Source of the DNA: an uncultured Pelagibacteraceae bacterium
GTDB lineage: Bacteria; Pseudomonadota; Alphaproteobacteria; Pelagibacterales; Pelagibacteraceae
Assembly: GCA_902515185.1 (NCBI GenBank)
Contig: CABXTN010000011.1
Location: forward strand, 1-37,431
Length of the DNA stretch: 37,431 bases
Direction of reading: 5' to 3'
The notes under the pieces are model-generated. The model was given only the letters and a program-made list of their open reading frames with translations. It was not told where the DNA came from and did no database searches. Below are positions 29,102-37,422 of this stretch, one piece after another. The first letter of the stretch is position 1. The number at the start of each line of letters is the position of its first letter. Position numbers and translations under genes: made by a program.

Positions 29102-29956
29102 ATGCAACCCTCAAGTAGAGATGATTTTATAATTGCAATAAGATCTGCATTTTTAAAAAAAGAAAATAAACAAAAGTTCTCACTATCAGCATTGATTTTA
29201 CTTACTTTAGGTATTTTAATTTTAGGAAGATATGATTTTAAAATTATAAATTATACAAAAATATCTCTTAAAGAAATAGCATATAGATCTACATTTATAT
29301 TTTCAACTCCAGAAAATATTATTAAAAATGGTTTTATAGCTACAAAAAATCATTTTTACGTTTATAGACAAAATAAACTTCTTACAGAAACTGTGAGAGA
29401 ATTAGAAACAAAAAGTTATAATTCGGAATATTTAGAGTCTGAAAACCAAAGATTAAAAAAAACTTTAAATGAATTAAATTTTTTTTCCAATGAAATTCTT
29501 GCTAAAGTTATAGTGGATAAACAAAGCCCATTTTTAAGATCAATAATTCTAAATAAGGGGAGTAAACAAGGAGTTGAGTTAGGAATGGCGGTTTTAGATA
29601 AAGAATATTTAGTTGGCAAAATAGTTGAGGTAAATTTTACAACATCGAGAGCTTTGCTCCTTTCTGACTTAAACAGCAAAATTCCAATCGATATACTGCC
29701 AAATAATATTCAGGCAATTTTATCTGGAACTGGTGATGAAAATGGAAAAATTCAATATATGAAAGAAGAGGTTTTTGTTGATAATGATAGCAAAGTCTTT
29801 ACTTCAGGAGCAGGCGGAATTTTTAAACCAGGAATTCCAATTGGTAAAATTATAAAAAATCCATCAAGTTCAGAGGTAAATGTAAAATTTTTCTCCAATT
29901 TTTCTCAAATAAGATTTATAAAACTAAAATCATTTATTTCAGAGGAAGGCCAATGA
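29102..29956 (+). CDS. mreC: Rod-shape-determining protein MreC
   Basis: MreC is the periplasmic scaffold that links MreB to PBP2 and RodA. At 284 residues, it has a cytosolic start of about 25 residues, a membrane helix at about 24-40 (LSALILLTLGILILGRY), then a periplasmic coiled coil (about 80-120, RQNKLLTETVRELETKSYNSEYLESENQRLKK) and the two beta domains: AKVIVDKQSPFLRSIILNKGSKQGVELGMAVL with the typical NKGSKQGVxxGM motif, and VFTSGAGGIFKPGIPIGKI. It overlaps the mreD start by four bases. Confidence 0.92.
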   Translation: MQPSSRDDFIIAIRSAFLKKENKQKFSLSALILLTLGILILGRYDFKIINYTKISLKEIAYRSTFIFSTPENIIKNGFIATKNHFYVYRQNKLLTETVRELETKSYNSEYLESENQRLKKTLNELNFFSNEILAKVIVDKQSPFLRSIILNKGSKQGVELGMAVLDKEYLVGKIVEVNFTTSRALLLSDLNSKIPIDILPNNIQAILSGTGDENGKIQYMKEEVFVDNDSKVFTSGAGGIFKPGIPIGKIIKNPSSSEVNVKFFSNFSQIRFIKLKSFISEEGQ

Positions 29957-30471
29957 CAGAAATTTCAAAATTAAATATTTTTAAACAAATTTTAGAAAAA
30001 GGCCCTATAATTTTATTATTTGCCTCAACATTAAATGAATTTGATTTTAATTATTTGGGTTTAAAATATTTCTCATTTAACTTCCCATTTATACTCATTT
30101 ATTATTGGAGTCTTAAAAGACCAGGAAATTTAGGTTATGGATTAATTTTTTTAAGTGGATTATTTAATGATGCGGTTGTCGGTCTTCCTATTGGGGTTAG
30201 TTCTTTAAGTTATCTTTTTATTTGCGGTTTTTCGTCTTATTTAAGAAACATAACCTTAAGACCTAATAGATTGAATGATTGGTTCTTTTTTGGTTTTACA
30301 ATACTTGTCGTTAATTCTTTAATGTATGCGATATCAAATATTTTTTTTAATGTGCAAATTGTTTATGAAGATATCCTGGTAAACATTTTATTTACATTTT
30401 TGTTTTATTTCATTTTTAGCCAATTATTTGAATATTATAAGAATTTTATATTTGGAGCGTCTAATGTTTGA
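29953..30471 (+). CDS. mreD: Rod-shape-determining protein MreD
   Basis: A 172-residue polytopic inner-membrane protein with about five hydrophobic segments, in the mreD position between mreC (ATGA overlap) and mrdA (8-base overlap). The YWSLKRPGNLGYGLIFLSGLFNDAVVGLPIGVSSL stretch is the recognisable MreD element: a membrane entry with W-P-like residues, then GLxxDxxxGxPxG. The remaining helices are AT-driven, Phe/Leu/Ile-rich and weakly conserved, as usual for this family. Confidence 0.9.
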   Translation: MTEISKLNIFKQILEKGPIILLFASTLNEFDFNYLGLKYFSFNFPFILIYYWSLKRPGNLGYGLIFLSGLFNDAVVGLPIGVSSLSYLFICGFSSYLRNITLRPNRLNDWFFFGFTILVVNSLMYAISNIFFNVQIVYEDILVNILFTFLFYFIFSQLFEYYKNFIFGASNV

Positions 30472-32431
30472 TGGTGGCGACTCAAACGTAAGAAAATTTA
30501 ACACAGTAAATAGAAGAGTATTTATTTTAAAAATTGCAAAAGGTATTATATTCACTGGTATAGTAGCAAGATTATTTAGTCTTCAGATTACCGAAAATAA
30601 AAAATATCTAACATTATCAGATAAAAATAGATTAAGAGAGTGGCGGCTTCCTCCGGTAAGAGGAGAGTTTGTTGATTTTTTTGGCAATATAATTGCAGGA
30701 AATACAAAAGTTTATCAACTTCATGTTGTTCCAGAACAGGTAGAGGACTTTAAGTATTTAATGGTAAGATTAAAAAATATTTTATCATTAAGTGATAAAC
30801 AATTTAGAAAAATTGTTAAAAAGAAAGAACAGCAAAAGCCCTGGGAAACATTAATAATATCTGAAAATTTATCCTGGGACCAATTTTCTAAAGTAAATTT
30901 TTATTTACACGAACTATCTGGGGTAAAACCTGTACTTTCTGTTGCAAGAAGTTACCCTTTAAAAGCTAACTATACCCATGTTTTAGGTTATGTTGCTCAA
31001 GCTAGCGAAGATGATTTACTTAAAAATGAAGAAATCAAAAATAAGCATGTTCCAGGTTTAAGAGTTGGAAAATCCGGCCTAGAAAAAACATTTGAGAATA
31101 TTCTGATAGGTACAAATAGCGTACAAAGATATGAGGTAAATGCTTTTGGTAAAAGAATTAATCAGGTAGATTTTCAACAAGGTGAACAAGGTCAAAAAAT
31201 TAAGCTTACTATAGATAGCGAAATTCAAAAATTATGTAATGAATTATTAGCTGATAAAGCTGGATCTATTAGTGTAATGGATATTTTTACTGGAGAAATA
31301 ATTGCAATGCATTCCTCTCCTTCATTTGATCCAAATTTATTTTTGTACGGAATAAGTTATAAAGATTGGGATTTAATAAGAGAGAATCCCTTAAAGCCAT
31401 TAATTAATAAAACTATTACCGGACTGTATTCACCAGGCTCAACTATTAAACCAATTGTTGCCTTATCTGCATTAGAAAATGATGTTATCTCAACAAATTT
31501 TAAAGTTAATTGTACTGGAAAAATTGAAATGTACGGTCAAACATATCACTGCTGGAAAAAAAGAGGTCATGGAGTTGTAAATTTAAGAGATGCTATAAAA
31601 CAATCTTGTGATACTTTTTTTTATGAAATGAGTAGAAGACTAGGTGTAGATAGACTTAATATAACTGCAAAAAGATTCGGGCTAGGAAACACAGTATTCA
31701 AAAATTTATATTCAGAGGAAAAAAAGGGCCTAGTTCCTTCAACAAAATGGAAAAAAAATGTGTTAGGACAGGGTTGGGTTTTAGGTGAAACTTTAATTAC
31801 AGGGATAGGTCAAGGATATATACAAACCACACCCCTTCAATTATGTTTAATGACTGCTCAATTAGCCAATGGTGGTTTCAAAATTTTTCCAAGAATTACT
31901 TCAGATAACAAACAAGAATCATTAGAAAAAATTAAATATAAGATGTCACAAAGCCTAGTGAATGATAGTGAAAACTCATCATCATTAATCCGATCTGCAG
32001 AAGAAATTTTTAATAAAAACGAGAAGGAGTATAATAAGTTATTTCGAAATCAAGAAAATATAAAATTTGTTCTAGAGGCAATGTTTGCATCAACCAATGA
32101 GGTTAGAGGTACTTCTTATAGATCTAGAATTGATGATAAAAAATATCAATTTGCTGGCAAAACAGGTACAGCACAAGTAAAGAAAATTACTAAAATACAG
32201 AGAGAATTAGATTTAGATACTTCTCAAATCCCTTATGAAGAAAGGGATCATGCTTGGTTTGTAGCTTTTGGACCTTATAAAGATCCAAGATACTCTCTAT
32301 GTGTTTTTGTTGAACATGGTGGCTCAGGTAGTTCTACTGCAGCACCTTTAGCAAAAAAATTAATGAAAAAAATTATTGATCGTCATGAGGAACGAGAAAA
32401 AATTAGAAAAAACAACCTTATAGAAATTTAA
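30464..32431 (+). CDS. mrdA: Peptidoglycan transpeptidase PBP2 (MrdA)
   Basis: Class B penicillin-binding protein that cross-links peptidoglycan during elongation together with RodA. I start at ATG 30464, where GGAG lies six bases upstream; an alternative TTG at 30428 would add 12 residues. With this start it is 655 residues: one membrane helix at about 22-40, a pedestal domain containing RLREWRLPPVRGEFVDFFGNII, and the transpeptidase domain with S326-T-I-K329 (nucleophile motif), S381-C-D (where SxN or SxD is expected) and K566-T-G-T. These motifs are intact, so it should be active and beta-lactam sensitive. It overlaps mreD by eight bases. Confidence 0.95.
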   Translation: MFDGGDSNVRKFNTVNRRVFILKIAKGIIFTGIVARLFSLQITENKKYLTLSDKNRLREWRLPPVRGEFVDFFGNIIAGNTKVYQLHVVPEQVEDFKYLMVRLKNILSLSDKQFRKIVKKKEQQKPWETLIISENLSWDQFSKVNFYLHELSGVKPVLSVARSYPLKANYTHVLGYVAQASEDDLLKNEEIKNKHVPGLRVGKSGLEKTFENILIGTNSVQRYEVNAFGKRINQVDFQQGEQGQKIKLTIDSEIQKLCNELLADKAGSISVMDIFTGEIIAMHSSPSFDPNLFLYGISYKDWDLIRENPLKPLINKTITGLYSPGSTIKPIVALSALENDVISTNFKVNCTGKIEMYGQTYHCWKKRGHGVVNLRDAIKQSCDTFFYEMSRRLGVDRLNITAKRFGLGNTVFKNLYSEEKKGLVPSTKWKKNVLGQGWVLGETLITGIGQGYIQTTPLQLCLMTAQLANGGFKIFPRITSDNKQESLEKIKYKMSQSLVNDSENSSSLIRSAEEIFNKNEKEYNKLFRNQENIKFVLEAMFASTNEVRGTSYRSRIDDKKYQFAGKTGTAQVKKITKIQRELDLDTSQIPYEERDHAWFVAFGPYKDPRYSLCVFVEHGGSGSSTAAPLAKKLMKKIIDRHEEREKIRKNNLIEI

Positions 32432-32436
32432 ATAAA

Positions 32437-33561
32437 ATGTTCGAACAATCTTCATATTCTGATCAATACACTTTCTTTCAAAAATTAAGATCTTTTGATT
32501 TTATTTTAATTTTTTGTATTTTATGCCTAGGTATAATTAGTAATTTATCAATGTATTCTACCGATGGAGGTGAATTCTTATACCATTCTAAAAGTCATTT
32601 TATTAGATTTGTAACTTTTTTTTTAATGATGTTTATATTATCATTTATCAACTTAAGATTTTGGCATTCTACAGCCTATTTATTTTATACAATAACTTTA
32701 GGTTTTTTAATTTGGGCATCAATGTACGGCATAACTGCATCTGGTTCACAAAGGTGGATAAACTTATATTTTATTAATTTGCAGCCATCCGAGTTGATGA
32801 AAATTGCAATAATAATTTGCTTTGCAAGATACTTTCATAGAGAACAGATGAGCAATATAAATAGTTTTAAAAATGTTATTTTATCTATGGCTATTTTAAT
32901 ATTGCCTATACTTTTAGTGGTAAGCCAACCAGATTTAGGTACTTCAATTTTAATTGCAATAAGTGGAATTATTGTATTATGGTTAGCAGGATTTAATATT
33001 AAATATTTTATTTATTCTGGTTTAGCATTAGTCATTTCTTTGCCTTTTGTAATTTCAATGTTAAAACCTTATCAGAAGTTGAGGGTTTTAACTTTTTTTA
33101 ATCCTGACAGAGATCCTCTAGGCGCTGGCTATCAAATAATTCAATCAAAAATTGCTGTTGGGTCTGGTGGTCTAACAGGAAAAGGATTTCTTAAAGGGAC
33201 CCAAAGTTATTTAGAGTTTTTACCTGAGAAACATACAGATTTTATTTTTACATTATTTTCAGAAGAACATGGGTTTATTGGATCTGTTGTTTTATTAATT
33301 TTATATGCCATAGTAATTTTTAGAATTTTAAATATAGGATCACAATCAAGAAGTTATTTTGGAAAGCTTTTCTGTTATGGCTTTGGATCTGCAATTTTTG
33401 TATATGTTGCAGTCAATATGGCAATGGTTTTAGGTTTACTACCTATAGTTGGTTCTCCACTACCAATTATGTCTTATGGTGGTTCATCCATGTTAGCAAC
33501 TATGATTGGACTAAGTATAGTAATGAGTACTAAAATTCACAATAAACAAATCATTCATTAA
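32437..33561 (+). CDS. rodA: Peptidoglycan glycosyltransferase RodA (SEDS family)
   Basis: RodA polymerises glycan strands from lipid II in the elongasome. At 374 residues it has about ten membrane helices. SEDS landmarks: GSQRWINLYFINLQPSELMKIAIII (with QPSEL), SQPDLGTSIL (containing the presumed catalytic Asp region), FNPDRDPLGAGYQIIQSKIAVGSGGLTGKGFLKGTQ, FLPEKHTDFIFTLFSEEHGFIG and PLPIMSYGGSSML. It begins six bases after mrdA, closing the mre operon. Confidence 0.96.
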   Translation: MFEQSSYSDQYTFFQKLRSFDFILIFCILCLGIISNLSMYSTDGGEFLYHSKSHFIRFVTFFLMMFILSFINLRFWHSTAYLFYTITLGFLIWASMYGITASGSQRWINLYFINLQPSELMKIAIIICFARYFHREQMSNINSFKNVILSMAILILPILLVVSQPDLGTSILIAISGIIVLWLAGFNIKYFIYSGLALVISLPFVISMLKPYQKLRVLTFFNPDRDPLGAGYQIIQSKIAVGSGGLTGKGFLKGTQSYLEFLPEKHTDFIFTLFSEEHGFIGSVVLLILYAIVIFRILNIGSQSRSYFGKLFCYGFGSAIFVYVAVNMAMVLGLLPIVGSPLPIMSYGGSSMLATMIGLSIVMSTKIHNKQIIH

Positions 33562-33621
33562 ATTTTTTATTTGTTTAATTTGTCGCTACAATCAGCACAG
33601 TAAATTGTTGTATTGTTTCCT

Positions 33622-34857
33622 ATGGGTAAATTAAGAATAGGAATTATTGGTGCTGGAATACAAGGGGTTTGTAATGCTCTTTTTCTTCAAAAAAAAGGCC
33701 ATGATGTAATTATTTTTGATAAAAATGAACCAGGTTGTGGTGCATCATATGGAAATGCAGGACATTTTTCGCCTTATGCCTCTGTTCCACTTAACAGACC
33801 AGACGTTCTTACAGATGTTCCTGCTATGCTATTTAACTCAACAGGTCCTCTTGCATTGAAATGGAATTATGTTCCAAGAATGATTCCTTGGTTTTTTAAA
33901 TTTATAAAAAATTGTTCAAAAAAAAAAATGATGCATACAGCAAAATATATGCATCAAATTTTAGATTTAGCCTTACCTGCTTATGATGAATTATTTGACG
34001 AAATAGATTTAGAAGGATTGGTTGTAAATAATGGAATAATGTACATTTGGAATAATCAAAACATAGAAAGTAGAAATTTAGAAATCAAGATTCGAGACCA
34101 GCTTGGAGTAAATCAAAAAATATTGAACCCTAAAGAAATTCATGATCTAGAACCAAATCTAAATCCAATCTACGATGGAGGCGTTTTTTATTCTTACGCA
34201 AGACATACAAATAATCCAAAAAAAGTTCTTCAAAAGTTATTTGATTTATTTATAAAAAAAGGAGGAAAATTTCTTAAACATGATGTTAAAGATCTTAATT
34301 TTGATGATCAAAAACCTGTTATTAGATCAGAAGTTCAAAGATTTATATTTGACAAAGTTATAATCGCTTGTGGAGCATTCTCGAAAAAATTTACGGATGA
34401 TCTATATGAAAACATTCCTCTTGAAACCGAGAGAGGTTATCATGTACATTTTAAAAACTGTGAAAAATTAATTTCAAGACCTGTAGTATTTTCAAATAGA
34501 GGATTTGGAATGACACCAATGGAGCAAGGTCTTAGAGTTGTAGGAACTGTTGAGTTTGGTGGTTTAAAAAATCCTTTGTCTAGAGAAAGAATTTTAAATT
34601 TAATAAATAACGCTAAGTACATGATAAATGGTTTACCAGACCATGAGGATGAGTGGTTAGGATTTAGACCAACATTGCCTGATTTTTTACCAATAATTGG
34701 ACCTTCGAAAAATTATAAAAATGTATTTTATTCATTTGGCCATCATCATTTAGGATGGACATTAGGCGCTATTTCTGGAAAAATAATATCTAAAATGATT
34801 TCAAATGAAAAAACTAATCTAGATTTAGAACCTTATAGTTCTTTTAGATTTTCTTAA
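33622..34857 (+). CDS. FAD-dependent oxidoreductase, DadA-like (D-amino acid dehydrogenase family)
   Basis: The 411-residue protein starts with a dinucleotide-binding motif (RIGIIGAGIQGVCNALFLQKKGHDVIIFDKNEPGCGASYGNAGHFSP), typical of the DAO superfamily and close in pattern to DadA and related dehydrogenases (the G-x-S-xx-N-A-G-x-x-SP segment). Further landmarks are ERGYHVHF, GMTPMEQGLRVVGTVEFGG and GFRPTLPDFLPIIGPSKNYKNVFYSFGHHHLGWTLG near the C-terminus. The substrate is probably a D-amino acid, or another amino acid or secondary amine; a choice is not possible from sequence. I start at ATG 33622. It lies 60 bases after rodA and before an EamA exporter (4-base gap), perhaps a catabolic pair. 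Confidence 0.82.
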   Translation: MGKLRIGIIGAGIQGVCNALFLQKKGHDVIIFDKNEPGCGASYGNAGHFSPYASVPLNRPDVLTDVPAMLFNSTGPLALKWNYVPRMIPWFFKFIKNCSKKKMMHTAKYMHQILDLALPAYDELFDEIDLEGLVVNNGIMYIWNNQNIESRNLEIKIRDQLGVNQKILNPKEIHDLEPNLNPIYDGGVFYSYARHTNNPKKVLQKLFDLFIKKGGKFLKHDVKDLNFDDQKPVIRSEVQRFIFDKVIIACGAFSKKFTDDLYENIPLETERGYHVHFKNCEKLISRPVVFSNRGFGMTPMEQGLRVVGTVEFGGLKNPLSRERILNLINNAKYMINGLPDHEDEWLGFRPTLPDFLPIIGPSKNYKNVFYSFGHHHLGWTLGAISGKIISKMISNEKTNLDLEPYSSFRFS

Positions 34858-34861
34858 TTTT

Positions 34862-35761
34862 GTGAAAAACAAAAATGGATTAGCTTATCTATTGTTAATT
34901 CTTGCAACTTTTTTTTGGTCAGGAAATTTCATAGTTGGTAAAGCTGCTAGTATTTATCAAATACCACCATTTTCATTGAATTTTTATAGATGGTTGTTTG
35001 CCGGTCTAATTCTTTTACCTTTTACGCATAAAGAAATAATAAATAATTTAATATATATTAGATCTAAGTTAAAACACTTTATAATTTTAGGCTTTACTAG
35101 TATCACTATATTTAATTCAATTGTTTATTATTCTCTTTATCACACTCAAGTAATTAGTGGCGTGTTGATGATTTCAACAATACCAGTATGGATTATTTTA
35201 ATTTCTTCTTTTTTAAAAATAGAGAAAACAAACATATTTCAACTATCTGGCGTTGGACTATCTCTTCTAGGTGTAATTTTTATCATTACCAAAGCAGATA
35301 TAAATTTAATCCGTAATCTCGATTTTAATAAAGGAGATTTAACAATGGTAGCTGCCATGTTTGCTTGGGCAATCTATTCATCTTTTTTAAAGAAAGATAA
35401 AATTAAAATATCACAAATTGCTTTACTAGAAGTAGTAATTATAGCAGGTCTTATTTTTTTAATTCCAATATTTATAATTGAAATGTTATTGGGAAATAAA
35501 ATTCAATTTGGCCAACCTTTCTTCTTAACTTTGGCTTATGTCGTTTTGTTTCCAGGACTTGCCTCTTTTTTCTTTTGGATAAAAGGAATTGGAATAATTG
35601 GAGCTAATAGAGCTGGAATATTTTTGCACTTAATGCCTATTTTTGGTGCAACAATGGCAATGTTAATATTTAATGAAAGATTTATGTTTTACCATATTCT
35701 AGGTGCAATATTTATTGTGATAGGAATATCATTATCTAATAAAAAGACTAAAGTTATTTAA
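34862..35761 (+). CDS. EamA/DMT-superfamily transporter
   Basis: A 299-residue protein starting with GTG at 34862, with ten predicted membrane helices in two five-helix EamA repeats. Landmarks: LATFFWSGNFIVGKAASI near the start (the typical WGxNF-like first helix), PPFSLNFYRWLFAGLILLP in helix 2, STIPVWIILISSFLK, and in the second repeat GDLTMVAAMFAWAIYSSFLKK, PGLASFFFWIKGIGIIGANRAGIFLHLMPIFGATMAM. These transporters usually export amino acids or other metabolites; the substrate is unknown. It follows the DadA-like gene with a four-base gap. Confidence 0.88.
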   Translation: MKNKNGLAYLLLILATFFWSGNFIVGKAASIYQIPPFSLNFYRWLFAGLILLPFTHKEIINNLIYIRSKLKHFIILGFTSITIFNSIVYYSLYHTQVISGVLMISTIPVWIILISSFLKIEKTNIFQLSGVGLSLLGVIFIITKADINLIRNLDFNKGDLTMVAAMFAWAIYSSFLKKDKIKISQIALLEVVIIAGLIFLIPIFIIEMLLGNKIQFGQPFFLTLAYVVLFPGLASFFFWIKGIGIIGANRAGIFLHLMPIFGATMAMLIFNERFMFYHILGAIFIVIGISLSNKKTKVI

Positions 35762-35762
35762 A

Positions 35763-36137
35763 ATGGTAAAAAAAATAAATGTTAACTTATCTGTCGATCA
35801 AAAATTAATTTTGTTTGAAGAAGGGACAGAACCACCTGGCTCTAGTGAGCTCAATCAAGAAAAGAGAGAGGGCACTTACCATTGTGCAAATTGTGATATA
35901 AAACTTTTTGATTCTGTAACAAAATATGAGAGTGGATCTGGATGGCCATCTTTTTACCAATCATTACCTGATGTTTTTGAAACTAAAACAGATCATATAA
36001 TAGGTTATGCTAGGACTGAATATCATTGTAAAAATTGTGGGGGACATCATGGACATATATTTAATGATGGGCCAAAGCCAACAGGTAAGAGATATTGCAA
36101 CAATGGTATATGCTTAGTATTTAAATCAAAAAAATAA
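35763..36137 (+). CDS. msrB: Peptide-methionine (R)-S-oxide reductase MsrB
   Basis: MsrB reduces the R-isomer of methionine sulfoxide in oxidised proteins. It has 124 residues. The two zinc-binding CxxC pairs are visible (CANCD and CKNCG), with the family stretches YESGSGWPSFYQSLP, RTEYHCKNCGGHHGHIFNDGPKPTGKRYCNNG. The catalytic cysteine is the one in RYC; downstream is NNGICLVF, with an extra cysteine. It starts one base after the EamA gene and converges on grxC, which provides thiol chemistry that could help in reduction; that link is inference. Confidence 0.95.
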   Translation: MVKKINVNLSVDQKLILFEEGTEPPGSSELNQEKREGTYHCANCDIKLFDSVTKYESGSGWPSFYQSLPDVFETKTDHIIGYARTEYHCKNCGGHHGHIFNDGPKPTGKRYCNNGICLVFKSKK

Positions 36138-36142
36138 TTTAT

Positions 36143-36161
36143 CTTAAAGAATTTCTTTAAG
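36143..36161. terminator. Possible bidirectional terminator between msrB and grxC
   Basis: CTTAAAG (36143-36149) and CTTTAAG (36155-36161) form a perfect 7-bp stem with a 5-base loop at the meeting point of two convergent genes. T-rich tracts follow on both sides: CTTATTTTCCTTTTC on the plus strand and AAATTATTTTTTTG on the minus strand. The stem has only two G-C pairs, so strength is uncertain. Confidence 0.4.
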
Positions 36162-36395
36162 CTTATTTTCCTTTTCTAAAGTTCTTAATTCTTGATAACC
36201 ACCTATGTGTTTATCATCGATAAATATCTGGGGTATTGTTCTTTTACCGTTAGCTTTTTGTATCATCTCTTCCATTAGACCAACTTTTGAAGCAATGTTT
36301 ATTTCTGTAAATGTAGCATTGTTTCTTGTTAGCAGTCTTTTTGCGGCGTCACAAAAATTACATGAAGGACCTGTATACATAACGATTTTTTTCAT
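36144..36395 (-). CDS. grxC: Glutaredoxin (GrxC type)
   Basis: An 83-residue dithiol glutaredoxin that uses glutathione to reduce disulfides. The active site is YTGPSCNFCDAAKRLL: C-N-F-C rather than the common C-P-Y-C, still two cysteines with an aromatic third position. The cis-proline and GSH-binding parts are intact: KRTIPQIFIDDKHIGGYQEL. The length is exactly that of the small bacterial class. It is transcribed on the minus strand, downstream of the TIGR03643-type gene (4-base gap). Confidence 0.93.
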   Translation of the reverse strand: MKKIVMYTGPSCNFCDAAKRLLTRNNATFTEINIASKVGLMEEMIQKANGKRTIPQIFIDDKHIGGYQELRTLEKENKLKEIL

Positions 36396-36398
36396 AAC

Positions 36399-36692
36399 CT
36401 ATATATAATCATTTTTTTTAATTTTTCTTCTTATTTCTTTCCTTGAAATCTCAAATTTTTTTCTGTGTTTTATACTTTGATTTTTTGCTCTTTTCCTCCA
36501 AAGTCGAAAAGATGATGGTTTTAGATTTTTTCTCATAATCTGAATAACCTCATTTTCTGTTTTACCAGAAATTTTTTTTATATCCTCAAAGGTGACTCTA
36601 TCTGCCCAAGCTGCCCATATGACCCAATCTGGACTCATTCGATTTGGCTCTGGATTTTTAACTTTTGTTTGGGGCCTGTGACTTTTTTTCAT
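36399..36692 (-). CDS. TIGR03643/DUF2805 family protein
   Basis: The 97-residue basic protein has the pattern I associate with the TIGR03643 family: DRVTFEDIKKISGKTENEVIQIMRKNLKPSSFRLWRKRAKNQSIKHRKKF. The FEDI-x-x-x-x-G-x-x-E-x-E-V-I-x-x-MR core reads like a helix-turn-helix; the family function is unknown. There is an extra N-terminal stretch (MKKSHRPQTKVKNPEPNRMSPDWVIWAAWA) also seen in family members. It lies upstream of grxC on the minus strand. Confidence 0.8.
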   Translation of the reverse strand: MKKSHRPQTKVKNPEPNRMSPDWVIWAAWADRVTFEDIKKISGKTENEVIQIMRKNLKPSSFRLWRKRAKNQSIKHRKKFEISRKEIRRKIKKNDYI

Positions 36693-36742
36693 AAAAAATT
36701 TTCGATATTTAAATAAATCATTTATGATTTTTTTAAAACATG

Positions 36743-36751
36743 TGCTATATT
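36743..36751 (+). promoter_or_regulatory. Extended -10 promoter of the LysE-family gene
   Basis: TGC-TATATT is an extended -10 element (TGn, then TATATT at 36746-36751). The expected start, near 36758, coincides with the base of the long leader hairpin beginning at 36760. No good -35 box is visible, which is normal for extended -10 promoters. Confidence 0.5.
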
Positions 36752-36757
36752 ATCCTT

Positions 36758-36813
36758 TAGATAGTCCTATTTAACCATCTTTAGCTCCCGGTTTTTTTAG
36801 GACTATCCTTCAA
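36758..36813 (+). promoter_or_regulatory. Structured 5' leader (candidate riboswitch or RNA switch) of the LysE-family gene
   Basis: GATAGTCCTA (36760-36769) and TAGGACTATC (36798-36807) form a perfect 10-bp stem around a 28-base loop. Inside the loop AACC (36773-36776) can pair with GGTT (36790-36793) around ATCTTTAGCTCCC. The 3' strand ends six bases before the ATG at 36814, covering the ribosome landing zone; no Shine-Dalgarno is visible outside. The promoter places the transcript start at the stem base. A cis-regulatory RNA is likely; the ligand is unknown. The loop contains UUUAACC, also present in the L1 strand of SAM-II riboswitches, a weak hint only. Confidence 0.6.
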
Positions 36814-37422
36814 ATGTTTCCATTAGAATATTTATTATTTTTACAGATTATACTAGTATTATTTATCACACCTGGAACCCCACGAATTGTAATTATATCC
36901 TATTCAATTAATTATGGAGTTAAAAAATGCTTATGGACAGCACTTGGAGACATTTTTGCCAATATAATTCAAGCAACATTAGTAATTTTTGTAATTGGTT
37001 CTTTTTTTATAGATTATCCAATTTCATTGAAGATTCTTAAATGGATAGGTGTTTTGTATTTATGTTACTTAGCTTATGACATTTATTATAGATCTAATCC
37101 TGAAAGAACTAACTCAAAAAAAACTGTTAAAAAAAGCTATTTATCATTTTTTAAAGATGGTTTTTTAGTTGCAGGAACCAGTCCAAAAGCATGGATGTTT
37201 TTTCCTTTTATCTTTCCTCAATTTATCGATTTTAATTCAAATTATATTGCACAATTTGTGATATTAATATCGACTTATGTAATTTTAGATTTCTTGTCAT
37301 TAATGGCTTACGCATTACTTGCCAATAAAATTACTACATGGATTAATACAAACTCCAAGACTATTAACATTATCTCGTCAGGAATTTTAGTGGTTATTGC
37401 AATTTTCATTATTTTTAATTAA
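36814..37422 (+). CDS. LysE/RhtB-family amino acid exporter
   Basis: A 202-residue membrane protein of the LysE translocator family, which exports amino acids or derivatives such as homoserine, threonine or lysine. About six hydrophobic segments are visible. Family landmarks: LFLQIILVLFITPGTPRIVIISYSINYGVKKCLWTALGDIFANIIQA near the N-terminus (usual form TPGPxxxxVxxxSxxxGxxxGxxxxxGxxxG, here with TPGTPR), then IGVLYLCYLAYDIYY and FKDGFLVAGTSPKAWMFFPFIFPQF (usual NPKAxxFF). The substrate cannot be told from sequence. It has its own extended -10 promoter and a structured leader, so it is regulated separately from its neighbours. Confidence 0.88.
   Translation: MFPLEYLLFLQIILVLFITPGTPRIVIISYSINYGVKKCLWTALGDIFANIIQATLVIFVIGSFFIDYPISLKILKWIGVLYLCYLAYDIYYRSNPERTNSKKTVKKSYLSFFKDGFLVAGTSPKAWMFFPFIFPQFIDFNSNYIAQFVILISTYVILDFLSLMAYALLANKITTWINTNSKTINIISSGILVVIAIFIIFN

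Noticed and set aside
36205-36408. Plus-strand frame over grxC
   Set aside because: Antisense shadow of a complete glutaredoxin with active site and cis-proline motifs.
36758-36813. Assignment of the LysE leader to the SAM-II or SAM-V riboswitch
   Set aside because: Only the UUUAACC strand is reminiscent; I cannot find the 3' pseudoknot strand, so a named class is not justified.
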